This document shows positions 1 to 8,177 of a stretch of DNA of 64,000 nt, one piece after another. This stretch comes from Nannocystis exedens (GTDB lineage Bacteria; Myxococcota_A; Polyangia; Polyangiales; Polyangiaceae), in the NCBI GenBank assembly GCA_945861885.1, contig CAMAVR010000006.1:40233-104232 (forward strand), read 5' to 3'. Position 1 is the first letter of the stretch. Each line of letters begins with the position of its first letter. Position numbers and translations under genes: made by a program. The notes beneath the pieces were generated by a model. That model was not told where the DNA came from. It saw nothing but the letters and a program-made list of their open reading frames with translations, and ran no database searches.

Positions 1-1
1 A

Positions 2-415
2 TACTCTTTAGATATTGTTCAAGCGCCGCTAAGCATTCTGGACCGACGTCTCGTCTCAACCGGTTGGATGAAGCGACTAACTTCGATGAGCGTCGAAATT
101 CATGTCCGCTCGGTCTTTTTACAGGGGCTTATGTTGCTCCCGCCATCGAAGCGTCCGCCGCAATTTCGGCGGTGGGCGGGCGTTTTTGCGCGAGTCGATC
201 GTTGGTTGCACGAGGCTCACGTGACGCCGCTAGAAGCATGCCTCGGTTTCGCGCTCTCATTTCCCGAGATTGGCAGAGTGGTTGTCGGCGTCGACACAGA
301 GGCGCAGCTTGATCAGATTCTTGCTGCGACGTCGCAAGCCGTTCCGCCGATTCCAGACGATTTACTTACGAGCGACATCGATTTGTTAAATCCGAGTCGA
401 TGGGGCACGCTATAA
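2..415 (+). CDS. Aldo/keto reductase, C-terminal part (5' end outside window)
   Basis: The frame is open from the window edge, so only the last ~137 residues are visible. They read like the C-terminal third of an aldo/keto reductase: an 'LDIVQAPLSILDRR' strand, then 'VEIHVRSVFLQG', then the family's closing helix block with 'ALSFPEIGRVVVGVDTEAQL', which contributes to NADPH binding. The catalytic Asp/Tyr/Lys/His lie upstream and cannot be checked. It ends 27 bp before pseB on the same strand. In sugar loci such reductases often sit beside NDP-sugar dehydratases, so a role in modified-sugar synthesis is inferred from context only. An internal ATG at 68 is not the real start, because conserved sequence continues upstream of it. 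Confidence 0.8.
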   Translation, partial: YSLDIVQAPLSILDRRLVSTGWMKRLTSMSVEIHVRSVFLQGLMLLPPSKRPPQFRRWAGVFARVDRWLHEAHVTPLEACLGFALSFPEIGRVVVGVDTEAQLDQILAATSQAVPPIPDDLLTSDIDLLNPSRWGTL

Positions 416-442
416 CGGCGGGAAATTTAGGAGACATGGCTC

Positions 443-1453
443 ATGTTCGAAGGGAAGGCTGTACTAGTTACAGGGGGAACCGGTTCTTTCGGAAAAGCAT
501 TCGTAAAGACAATTCTCGAGCGTTTTCCTGGAGTGGCGCGGCTCGTGATCTATTCGCGCGATGAGCTGAAGCAGCTCGAGATGAGCCATGAGTTTTCCGA
601 AGCACAGCATCCCCAGCTTCGCTACTTTATCGGCGATGTCCGTGACGGCGACCGGCTTCGTCGCGCGATGGAAGGCATTCACATTGTAGTGCACGCGGCA
701 GCGCTGAAGCAGGTTCCAACAGCCGAATACAACCCATTCGAGTGCATCAAGACAAACGTGCTCGGAGCCCAGAATGTCATCGAAGCCTGTTTGGATAACG
801 GTGTCGAACGAGTGGTGGCGCTCTCAACCGATAAAGCGGCCGCGCCGGTCAATCTCTACGGCGCGACGAAGCTTTGTTCGGACAAACTGTTTGGCGCCGC
901 GAATAATATCAAAGGGGGGCGAAGCGTTCGTTTTTGCGTCGTCCGATACGGCAACGTCATGGGGAGCCGCGGGTCTGTTGTTCCATACTTTTTAGAAAAA
1001 AAAGCGACGGGCGTTTTGCCAATTACCGACGCGCGGATGACGCGCTTTAGCATCTCGCTTCAGCAAGGGGTCGACATGGTGCTCTGGGCGCTAGAGCATT
1101 GTTGGGGCGGCGAAGTGTTTGTCCCGAAGATCCCGTCGTTTCGGATTCTTGATCTGGCTACGGCGGTCGATGCTCGCTGCGACCATACAGTTGTGGGGGT
1201 GCGGCCCGGCGAGAAAATTCACGAAGAAATGATTACGTCGAGCGACAGCCTTAACACTGTCGATTTGGGGAACTACTATGCGATTTTGCCCACGTCGGGC
1301 AGCTACACCATCGACGAATATTGCGCGAAAACCGGTAGCAAAAGGGCGCATGTGGGTTTCGCATACAACAGCGAAAGCAATGCCGACTTTTTAACCGTCG
1401 ATCAGCTGCGCGCTCTAATCTACGAGCAAGAGCTTGTCGAAGCGACCGAATGA
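443..1453 (+). CDS. pseB: UDP-N-acetylglucosamine 4,6-dehydratase (inverting), PseB-like
   Basis: Soluble extended SDR of 336 residues, the usual PseB length. In the family it converts UDP-GlcNAc to a UDP-4-keto-6-deoxy-L-AltNAc-type intermediate, the first step to pseudaminic acid. Seen in the sequence: Rossmann loop GGTGSFGK near the N-terminus, 'YSRDELKQ', 'HAAALKQVP.AEYNPFECIKTN', and the active-site block 'STDKAAAPVNLYGATK' with Asp-Lys and YxxxK, all PseB rather than CapE-like. An AGGAG Shine-Dalgarno lies at 429-433. The next gene starts 3 bp after the stop, so they are co-transcribed. No PseC, PseG, PseH, PseI or PseF is visible in this window, so the end product could be another 6-deoxy-HexNAc. 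Confidence 0.9.
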   Translation: MFEGKAVLVTGGTGSFGKAFVKTILERFPGVARLVIYSRDELKQLEMSHEFSEAQHPQLRYFIGDVRDGDRLRRAMEGIHIVVHAAALKQVPTAEYNPFECIKTNVLGAQNVIEACLDNGVERVVALSTDKAAAPVNLYGATKLCSDKLFGAANNIKGGRSVRFCVVRYGNVMGSRGSVVPYFLEKKATGVLPITDARMTRFSISLQQGVDMVLWALEHCWGGEVFVPKIPSFRILDLATAVDARCDHTVVGVRPGEKIHEEMITSSDSLNTVDLGNYYAILPTSGSYTIDEYCAKTGSKRAHVGFAYNSESNADFLTVDQLRALIYEQELVEATE

Positions 1454-1456
1454 ATC

Positions 1457-2404
1457 ATGCGTATTTTGGTCATCGGCGGAGGGTTTATTAGTCGGCACTT
1501 GGTAACGCAGCTCGTGTCGTTCGATCACGACGTCACGTTGCTGTGTCGATCAACCGGCTCGGAGTTTAAAAAAGTATCTTATGCGCAGGGTGACATTCGA
1601 GATGTCGAGCGGGTCGAACGCGTCATCCAGACGGTAAATCCTGAGGCGATATTCTGCCTTGCTGCGTTCAAAGACAGAAAGCAGACAACCCCGGAAGCGA
1701 TTCGCGAAGCAATTGAAGTGAATGTTCTGGGGACGTCGACAGTGCTGGGGGCGTGTGTTCCGCTAACGTCCCTTAAATCGATTGTCGTTTTAGGCACGGC
1801 CGAAGAGTATGGCGTGGCGAGCGCCGCTCCCTTCGACGAGACGCAGCGCGAGCAGCCATTAACGGCGTACACGCTTTCAAAAACGTGTCAGACGCACTTA
1901 TGTCAAACATACGCAAAGAGTTACAATCTCCCAATTGTTGTTCTAAGACCGACGATCGTTTATGGGCCAGGTCAAGGGCTCGAGATGTTTTTGCCGGCTC
2001 TTATCGTTTCGCTGTTAAAAGGGGTCGCTTTCAAGATGACGGCCGGGGAGCAAAAGCGGGATTACTTGCACATAAAAGACCTCATCAGAGCGATGACGCT
2101 CGCGGTGAGCGCGCGCTGCGTTCCGGGTGAAATTATTAACGTCGGTTACGGAGAGTCAATGCGGCTTGCGCAAATCGCCGACCGCGTCGCGCAGTTGATC
2201 GGGCGACCGGATCTTCTAAAGCTAGGCGCCTTGCCGTATCGTCACGGAGAAGTATTCGAATACGTCACCTGCATAAAAAAGGCAGCGAGAGTGCTAAATT
2301 GGGCGCCAGCCGTAGATCTCAACGCAGGTCTGCAATCGACCGTTTCGTATTACCAAAATACGGTCGCCGATGGCGCCGCAGAGTTTGCCGTAAATTCGTT
2401 GTAA
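1457..2404 (+). CDS. NAD(P)-dependent SDR epimerase/dehydratase of sugar nucleotides
   Basis: A 315-residue extended SDR. The active-site Tyr/Lys are present as 'YTLSK', and the Thr of the 'GTAEEYG' strand stands in the usual Ser/Thr position. The cofactor loop is unusual: it reads GGGFISRH where relatives have GGxGFIGxH, so two of the three classical glycines are displaced or replaced. 'RPTIVYGPGQ' and 'RDYLHIKDLIRAM' are typical of the nucleotide-sugar epimerase group. It starts 3 bp after pseB and is followed by rfbF after 36 bp. It is probably an epimerase or reductase of the same sugar pathway; the substrate cannot be told from sequence. Confidence 0.8.
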   Translation: MRILVIGGGFISRHLVTQLVSFDHDVTLLCRSTGSEFKKVSYAQGDIRDVERVERVIQTVNPEAIFCLAAFKDRKQTTPEAIREAIEVNVLGTSTVLGACVPLTSLKSIVVLGTAEEYGVASAAPFDETQREQPLTAYTLSKTCQTHLCQTYAKSYNLPIVVLRPTIVYGPGQGLEMFLPALIVSLLKGVAFKMTAGEQKRDYLHIKDLIRAMTLAVSARCVPGEIINVGYGESMRLAQIADRVAQLIGRPDLLKLGALPYRHGEVFEYVTCIKKAARVLNWAPAVDLNAGLQSTVSYYQNTVADGAAEFAVNSL

Positions 2405-2440
2405 GCGACGAACCGTCGCTTTTTTCAGAAGGGGGACGAA

Positions 2441-3217
2441 GTGAAAGTAGTCATTCTTGCGGGCGGATACGGAACGCGCATTCGTGACGTGGCGGACAAT
2501 CTCCCGAAACCGATGATCCCGATTGGGCCCTATCCAATTCTCTGGCACATCATGAAGTCGTACGCTCACTTCGGATACAAAGATTTCGTCATTTGCCTCG
2601 GTTACATGGGCCATGTCATTCGTGATTTTTTTCTAAATTACGAAGCCCATACGCGCGACTGCACGATCAGCTTTGGAGCCAAGTCGCGGCTCACGTTTCA
2701 TAGTCCGCTCGGCGAATCCGACTGGACGATCACATTGGCGGAGACGGGGTCCGCTGCGATGACCGGGGCGCGCGTTTCGAAAATTCGTCGGTACGTAGAA
2801 GGTGAAGAGTTTATGGTGACGTACGGTGACGGCGTAAGTGACGTCAATATCGATAAACTCGTTGAATTTCACAGGTCTCACGGAAAAACGCTTACCGTAA
2901 CAGGGGTTCGTCCGCCGGGGCGTTTTGGTGAAATGACGAGCACGGCCACGGGGCAAGTGCTCGAGTTTAACGAAAAGCCCCAAGCGACCGGTGGTCGTGT
3001 TTCAGGCGGTTTTTTTGTCGCCGGGCCGAAGCTGTTTAATCATCTCGAAGACCGTGACGACCTTGTCTTTGAAGAAGGGCCGATTCGCAGACTGACGGCC
3101 GATGGCGAGCTAATGATGTTTGAGCACGACGGCTTCTGGCAACCGATGGATACAAGCCGAGAGTACCGCCTACTAAACTCGCTCTATGAATCGGGGAATG
3201 CGCCGTGGGTTCGTTAA
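2441..3217 (+). CDS. rfbF: Glucose-1-phosphate cytidylyltransferase
   Basis: Makes CDP-glucose from CTP and glucose 1-phosphate, the entry to CDP-6-deoxyhexoses such as paratose, abequose, tyvelose, ascarylose or yersiniose. The 258 residues match the usual family length. Visible motifs: nucleotidyltransferase signature 'LAGGYGTRI' near residue 6, 'PKPMIPIG', 'YGDGVSDV' with the metal-binding Asp, 'FNEKP' and the 'FWQPMDT' C-terminal block typical of RfbF rather than RmlA. The start is GTG at 2441, which leaves the conserved 'MKVVILAGG' at the N-terminus. It is followed directly by rfbG, the next enzyme of the pathway. Confidence 0.95.
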   Translation: MKVVILAGGYGTRIRDVADNLPKPMIPIGPYPILWHIMKSYAHFGYKDFVICLGYMGHVIRDFFLNYEAHTRDCTISFGAKSRLTFHSPLGESDWTITLAETGSAAMTGARVSKIRRYVEGEEFMVTYGDGVSDVNIDKLVEFHRSHGKTLTVTGVRPPGRFGEMTSTATGQVLEFNEKPQATGGRVSGGFFVAGPKLFNHLEDRDDLVFEEGPIRRLTADGELMMFEHDGFWQPMDTSREYRLLNSLYESGNAPWVR

Positions 3218-3228
3218 ATCGTCGGCAC

Positions 3229-4287
3229 ATGCTCTCTTCGTTTGAAGGGAAGAGAGTGTTTATCACCGGGCATACTGGATTTAAAGGCGCGTGGCTCACG
3301 TTTATACTTAAAGAGTTTGGCGCGGAGATCTTGGGGTACGCGCTCCCACCGGCCGCAGACCCAAGTCATTTTGAATTGCTCAATTTGCGTGGCGCCATCC
3401 AACATGTCGTCGGCGATGTCCGAGACAGCGCGCTTCTCACCGACACGTTGCGCTCGTTTCGCCCAGAGTATGTGTTTCACCTGGCCGCGCAGGCACTTGT
3501 CAGACAGTCGTACGTGGAGCCGGTTGAAACATTCGCCACCAATGTCATCGGCTCGGTTCACCTGCTCGAAGCGGTGCGATTGTGCGAGTCGGTCCGGTCG
3601 CTTGTCTGTGCGACATCAGATAAATGCTATCAGAATTTTGAATGGGAATGGGGGTACCGAGAAAACGATCGTCTGGGGGGGCGCGACCCCTACAGCGCGT
3701 CAAAAGCGGCGGCGGAGCTCGCTTTCGCGGCCTATGCCGATTCCTATTATTCGGCGCGGCCGAGTCTTGGCGCAGCCACCGTTCGCGCGGGGAATGTTAT
3801 CGGCGGAGGCGATTGGTCGGCTGACCGAATTGTCCCCGACTGCATTCGTGCAATCGCATCGAAGAGTCCCATCTGCCTACGGAGTCCGCATGCAACGCGC
3901 CCGTGGCAGCATGTTCTAGATCCTCTATTTGGTTATTTGTTCCTCGCCCAACGTTTGCGAGAAGAGCCGCAAAAATACGCTGGAGCGTGGAACTTTGGCC
4001 CTTCAACGGACGATGTTCGGACGGTTCACGATGTCGCGCGAGCGATCGTCGAGGTCCTCGGAGAGGGGCGGATCGTTCTCGGCGAATCGAGCCGTGAACA
4101 GCACGAGGCGCGCTTGCTTCAGCTAAATTGTGACAAGGCGCATCAGCTTCTCGGCTGGAGGCCGCATTGGCGCGTCGACAAAAGCGTTCTCGCAACGGCG
4201 CAATGGTACAAGTGCGTTGCCGCCGGCGCCGATGCCGGCGCTACGACGCGCGCGCAACTGCTTGATTTTTTGGAGGAAGCGTCATGA
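3229..4287 (+). CDS. rfbG: CDP-glucose 4,6-dehydratase
   Basis: Extended SDR that turns CDP-D-glucose into CDP-4-keto-6-deoxy-D-glucose using bound NAD. Seen: Rossmann loop 'TGHTGFKGAWL' (the RfbG hallmark), 'HLAAQALVRQSY', 'SDKCYQNFEW' and the catalytic YxxxK as 'YSASK'. The ATG at 3229 gives 352 residues and puts the domain at the start; an upstream GTG at 3205 would add eight residues and overlap rfbF, and is less likely. The stop overlaps the ATG of the next gene in an ATGA junction, indicating translational coupling. Confidence 0.93.
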   Translation: MLSSFEGKRVFITGHTGFKGAWLTFILKEFGAEILGYALPPAADPSHFELLNLRGAIQHVVGDVRDSALLTDTLRSFRPEYVFHLAAQALVRQSYVEPVETFATNVIGSVHLLEAVRLCESVRSLVCATSDKCYQNFEWEWGYRENDRLGGRDPYSASKAAAELAFAAYADSYYSARPSLGAATVRAGNVIGGGDWSADRIVPDCIRAIASKSPICLRSPHATRPWQHVLDPLFGYLFLAQRLREEPQKYAGAWNFGPSTDDVRTVHDVARAIVEVLGEGRIVLGESSREQHEARLLQLNCDKAHQLLGWRPHWRVDKSVLATAQWYKCVAAGADAGATTRAQLLDFLEEAS

Positions 4288-4733
4288 TCGAAGGGGTCGT
4301 CATCACACCGCTACGCCAGATTTTCGACGAGCGCGGCAAAGTCATGCAAATGCTGCGCGAAGACTCACCGGTTTTTAAGCAATTCGGCGAGATTTACTTT
4401 TCGTGTACGTACCCCGGAGCGATCAAAGCGTGGCATTTGCATCGGCGAATGACCCTAAATTACGCCGTTGTTTTTGGTGAATTAAAGTGCGTCCTCTACG
4501 ACGATCGCCCCGGCAGTTCGACACGCGGCGCTGTTGAAGAGTATTTTCTATCTCCTGAAAATTACTGCCTTGTGACCGTCCCGCCGCTTGTATGGAACGG
4601 CTTTAAAGGGCTCGGTTCGAAGATGTCAATCGTTGCGAATTGCTCAACGCTTCCGCACGAACCAAACGAAATATTGCGACGACCCGCTTCAGACAAAGAG
4701 ATCCCTTACAGTTGGGACATCGTATACAAATAA
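4284..4733 (+). CDS. RmlC-like cupin, NDP-4-keto-6-deoxyhexose epimerase family
   Basis: 149-residue cupin related to dTDP-4-dehydrorhamnose 3,5-epimerase but shorter than true RmlC (about 180). The opening 'IEGVVITPLRQIFDERGKVM' and the central 'GAIKAWHLHRRMTLNY', which carries the presumed catalytic His, mark the subfamily commonly found beside SDR dehydratases in O-antigen loci. 'VPPLVWNGFKGLGSK' and 'PNEILRR' follow. It overlaps rfbG by 4 bp, so the substrate is probably the CDP-4-keto-6-deoxyglucose made by RfbF/RfbG. That substrate is inferred from neighbourhood. Confidence 0.82.
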   Translation: MIEGVVITPLRQIFDERGKVMQMLREDSPVFKQFGEIYFSCTYPGAIKAWHLHRRMTLNYAVVFGELKCVLYDDRPGSSTRGAVEEYFLSPENYCLVTVPPLVWNGFKGLGSKMSIVANCSTLPHEPNEILRRPASDKEIPYSWDIVYK

Positions 4734-4777
4734 ATTGGGTGCTCGAAACGCGCTGTTGTGGGCTGGGCAACGATAAA

Positions 4778-5731
4778 ATGAATACGCTAATCACCGGCGG
4801 TTTCGGCTATCTGGGCGGGAGATTCGCGCAGCACTTGCAGTCGTCGCGAGAGCGTTATCGCGTGCGACTCGGCAGTCGACGGGAGCGCGCGGCCCCGCCA
4901 TGGTGCGCCGACGCGACAACCGTGTTAACGACGTGGGAGCTAGAGAGCTCGCTCGAAGAGGCCTGCTCGGGTGTCGACGTGGTCGTGCACTTGTCGGGAA
5001 TGAACGCGAGCGAGTGCGCTGCAGATCCGGTGCAAGCGCTCGAGATCAACGGCGTCGCCACAGCTCGACTTCTTCGGGCCGCGATTCGAACTGGCGTCAA
5101 GCGATTTGTCTTTGTGTCAACCGCCCATGTCTACGGGTCGCCACTACGTGGCCGAATCAGCGAGGAGACGAATCCAAGTTCGCTCCACCCGTACGCGTCA
5201 AGTCATAGAGCGGGCGGCGATGTTGTGCGGGATGCTCATGCGCGCGGCCAGATCGAAGGGGTTGACGTTCGCTTGTCAAATTCGTTTGGTGCACCGACGC
5301 ATGCAGATACCAACTGCTGGATGCTTGTCGTCAACGACCTTTGCAGGCAAGCGGCATTGGCGCGAACGATGGTGCTCAATACGTCGGCCGACCAGCGAAG
5401 AGATTTTATTACGTTGACCGACGCATGCCGCGCGATTGCTCATCTTGCCTCTATCGATCGCGAGCAACTTGGCGACGGTCTGTTCAATGTCGGAGGCGAG
5501 TGGGCGCCGACGCTCAAAGAGATCGCTGAACGGATTGGCAAGTCATACGAATCAACCTTCGGGCATCCGGTGTCTCTCTCGTGCAAAGCGCCCCAATCGG
5601 ATTCAACTGCGAAGTTTGAGCTCGACTACCGAATCGACAAACTTACGAGAACAGGCTTCACGCTGGAGAAGAACATCGATTCGGAAATCGCCGACACGCT
5701 AGCGTTTTGCGCAAAAAGGGGGGTGATGTGA
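4778..5731 (+). CDS. NAD-dependent epimerase/dehydratase-like SDR with altered YxxxK
   Basis: About 317 residues. The open frame runs upstream to 4640, but the Rossmann strand 'TLITGGFGYLGG' places the start at the ATG at 4778. The cofactor loop is intact and 'VFVSTAHVYG' supplies the Ser/Thr. The catalytic segment reads 'YASSH', so the lysine of YxxxK is replaced by histidine. 'RRDFITLTDACRAI' and 'FNVGGEW' are typical of the nucleotide-sugar SDR group. It sits between the cupin epimerase and a GT2 gene, so a last reduction or epimerisation step is likely. The altered active site leaves catalysis uncertain. Confidence 0.75.
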   Translation: MNTLITGGFGYLGGRFAQHLQSSRERYRVRLGSRRERAAPPWCADATTVLTTWELESSLEEACSGVDVVVHLSGMNASECAADPVQALEINGVATARLLRAAIRTGVKRFVFVSTAHVYGSPLRGRISEETNPSSLHPYASSHRAGGDVVRDAHARGQIEGVDVRLSNSFGAPTHADTNCWMLVVNDLCRQAALARTMVLNTSADQRRDFITLTDACRAIAHLASIDREQLGDGLFNVGGEWAPTLKEIAERIGKSYESTFGHPVSLSCKAPQSDSTAKFELDYRIDKLTRTGFTLEKNIDSEIADTLAFCAKRGVM

Positions 5732-5735
5732 ATCG

Positions 5736-6656
5736 ATGAATCGACGGAATATCGGCGAAAAGCCACGTGTTTCGGTGCTGATGACGATTTTTAACGCGGC
5801 GCCGTTTTTGAGAGCGAGCCTCGACAGCATCGTCGAGCAGACGTTTCAGGAATGGGAGCTCATTGTCGTTGAAAATGGGTCGACAGACGGCAGTGCGACG
5901 ATTCTCGAAAGTTATCAAGACGAACGAATTCGAAAGTTCTTTTTGGAGTCGAACATTGGGCGCGTACCAGCACTTCGCCTTACGTTTGATCGCGCCAATG
6001 GAGAATACATCGCGGTTTTGGATGCGGACGACATCTCGCATCGGACGCGGTTGGCGAAGCAGGTCGTCTACCTCGATGCGCATCCGGAGGCGGTTTTGCT
6101 GGGGACCTGGGCCAATCATATCAACGAGCACGGTACGAGGACGGGCGACTTCAAGCCGGCGACCAGCGCGGCCGGAGTGATCGCAGGGCTGGCGACCGGC
6201 AACACGATCGTTCACTCATCGGCGATGTTTCGGAGCGGGGCGGCAAGACTTGTCGGCGGCTACCCGCTCGATAGGCCGTATGCCCATGATCATAGTTTGT
6301 GGCTAAAGCTCATGGAGCATGGCGAAGGGGCCATTTTGCCGGAGATCTTATGCGATCTTCGCAGTTCGCCTACGCGAGTGACATCGGCTCCGCGAAATCG
6401 ATTGGATGTGGCGCGCGACAGTTTGGAGCTGTTAGTCGCTGCCGGCAAACAGCTAAAAATAGATGCTCAGACGATGCGTCGGCATCGCGAAGAAGTCGGA
6501 ATCGCACGCGTAAAATATGTGCGCGCACTTGCGTTCACAGGGCATCTTGCGGCGAGCGCTGCTCAGGCGGTGTCGGCCATTATCAAAGACCCGCTTGCGC
6601 TGATCGACAATCGGGTAACTCGGTCGCTGTTCTCTCGTTCACCTAACACCCATTAA
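5736..6656 (+). CDS. Glycosyltransferase family 2
   Basis: 306-residue GT-A enzyme, predicted cytoplasmic and membrane-associated, adding a sugar to the lipid-linked oligosaccharide. Seen: N-terminal 'PRVSVLMTIFNAAPFLRASLDSI', 'WELIVVENGSTDGS' and the metal-binding 'VLDADDISH' near residue 95. The C-terminal third is less conserved and probably selects the acceptor. It starts 4 bp after the preceding SDR, and the following membrane-protein gene starts directly after its stop, so it belongs to the left plus-strand operon. Donor and acceptor are unknown. Confidence 0.88.
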   Translation: MNRRNIGEKPRVSVLMTIFNAAPFLRASLDSIVEQTFQEWELIVVENGSTDGSATILESYQDERIRKFFLESNIGRVPALRLTFDRANGEYIAVLDADDISHRTRLAKQVVYLDAHPEAVLLGTWANHINEHGTRTGDFKPATSAAGVIAGLATGNTIVHSSAMFRSGAARLVGGYPLDRPYAHDHSLWLKLMEHGEGAILPEILCDLRSSPTRVTSAPRNRLDVARDSLELLVAAGKQLKIDAQTMRRHREEVGIARVKYVRALAFTGHLAASAAQAVSAIIKDPLALIDNRVTRSLFSRSPNTH

Positions 6657-8177
6657 ATGAGCTCGATGCGCACTGTTGCCGCCCCGCGATTGCTGAAGTT
6701 GTGGTCAGTATTTTTTGCCTATGGGTGCATCGCATCTCTGCTTCTTCAGCTTGTGGTCATCCCGTACGGCTTTAAAACATCGCACTGGGGCCATGGGCTG
6801 ATCCACGCGGGCGGCGACGCGGTTGAGTATCATATGATTGCGAGCCAAGTGGCTGATAAGGTTCATCAACACGGCTGGTCGGCGTGGCAGCTTTTCCCCG
6901 GCAAAGTTTCGCCGAACTCTCCTCCGTTGGTCCCATACCCGCTCGAAAAAACGAGGCGAGGACAAGCGCCAGCGGGGATCGCATCTGCGGTGTATGCGAT
7001 GACTTATTCCGAACCTTGGATTCTCATTCCAATTCACGCGGCGCTTCATGCGCTCGCAGCGCTCATGCTCTTGCTGATCGTCGAGCGATTTCTTCCGAAT
7101 CGGCGAAGCGCACTGCTCTGCGTGCTTCCGTTCTTTCTCTATCCATCGGTGCTCTCGTGGTATGGCCAGATTTATAGGGAACCGTATACGAACGCGGGGA
7201 ATCTCGTTTTTCTGTGGGGCTTTATCGTCCTCGTCGCGCCGCACCGCGATTCGCGCTCGAAGGTTCAGGCCTCGGTGGCCATTGTTGGGATCGCGCTGTC
7301 GGCGGTCGTCATTACGGTTATGCGCGCGTACGAAGCGCCTATTCTACGCGGGTTTACATGTGCGTTTGTGGGGATAGGGGTCATCTATTGGGCCTGCCGG
7401 TGGATTGCTCGTGAGTGCGACGCGCGTCGGTTTGCATCGACGGCGGTGACCTTGCTCACCGCGCTTGCCGTTACATTGTCCACGCTGACGGCGGTAGTTG
7501 CCATTACGCGTCGAACGCATCCCGAGAACGTCGCGGTCGAGCCGGCCGATCTTGCGGAGGAGCTTGCAATCGTTAATGCGCTTAATTTTTCGTGGCAGAC
7601 GACGAAGGTTGTGCCAAACGTGATCGATCGGCGTTTTGAAGAGATTGCCACCGCGCGCGAGAAATTTTTGCACGTCATCCGAACCGCCGCGATACATCCG
7701 GCTACCGCCATCGATGAAGAGATCGCGTTTCGCAAAGCGAGCGATGTCATTGCTTACGTGCCTCGCGCCTTGCAGCAGGCGTTGTTCTCGCCGTTTCCAA
7801 CTCAGTGGCTTCCAGGTAAGTGGACGGCCGCAAAGTCTGAATCGTCGCGATGGATGCGTCGCGGCGCTGCTTTCGAGACCGCTTGCAACTATCTAGCGCT
7901 CTTGTTTCTTCCACTGTCGATCTGGTTTTGGCGAAAGCGGATCGAGTTGTGGATGCTCATATTCTTCTGCATGTCGATGCTGCTGCTCGAGGGTCTGGTC
8001 ATCGCCAATACGGGGACTCTTTTTCGGCATCGGTTCCCGTATGTTATGACGCTTGTTGCGATTGGATCCGCTGGGTTTCTTACACTGCTCCAGCAATACA
8101 AGCGCGCGCAGGTGGCGCCATCTGATCGTAGAGCGCTTGATAGCGTGTGGTCATTCTTTCGAGGCTATAATGCTTGA
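6657..8177 (+). CDS. Polytopic membrane protein of the polysaccharide locus (paralogue of the protein at 15106)
   Basis: 506 residues with about ten hydrophobic segments and one long hydrophilic region (roughly residues 280-370), presumably periplasmic. I do not recognise a named family. It shares several blocks with the protein at 15106-16755: 'HALAALMLLLIVERF', 'WYGQIYREPY', 'ALFSPFPTQW' and a C-terminal 'GTLFRHRFPYVMT'. The layout resembles GT-C glycosyltransferases or Wzy-type polymerases, but no diagnostic catalytic motif is visible. The ATG follows the GT2 stop without a gap. Its last 98 bp overlap the 3' end of the convergent GT4 gene. Confidence 0.75.
   Translation: MSSMRTVAAPRLLKLWSVFFAYGCIASLLLQLVVIPYGFKTSHWGHGLIHAGGDAVEYHMIASQVADKVHQHGWSAWQLFPGKVSPNSPPLVPYPLEKTRRGQAPAGIASAVYAMTYSEPWILIPIHAALHALAALMLLLIVERFLPNRRSALLCVLPFFLYPSVLSWYGQIYREPYTNAGNLVFLWGFIVLVAPHRDSRSKVQASVAIVGIALSAVVITVMRAYEAPILRGFTCAFVGIGVIYWACRWIARECDARRFASTAVTLLTALAVTLSTLTAVVAITRRTHPENVAVEPADLAEELAIVNALNFSWQTTKVVPNVIDRRFEEIATAREKFLHVIRTAAIHPATAIDEEIAFRKASDVIAYVPRALQQALFSPFPTQWLPGKWTAAKSESSRWMRRGAAFETACNYLALLFLPLSIWFWRKRIELWMLIFFCMSMLLLEGLVIANTGTLFRHRFPYVMTLVAIGSAGFLTLLQQYKRAQVAPSDRRALDSVWSFFRGYNA

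Noticed and set aside
3205-3228. GTG start of rfbG overlapping rfbF
   Set aside because: The ATG at 3229 gives the normal family N-terminus and lies just after the rfbF stop.
4640-4777. Upstream extension of the SDR gene at 4778
   Set aside because: The extra 46 codons overlap the cupin epimerase gene and precede the Rossmann strand with no conserved sequence.
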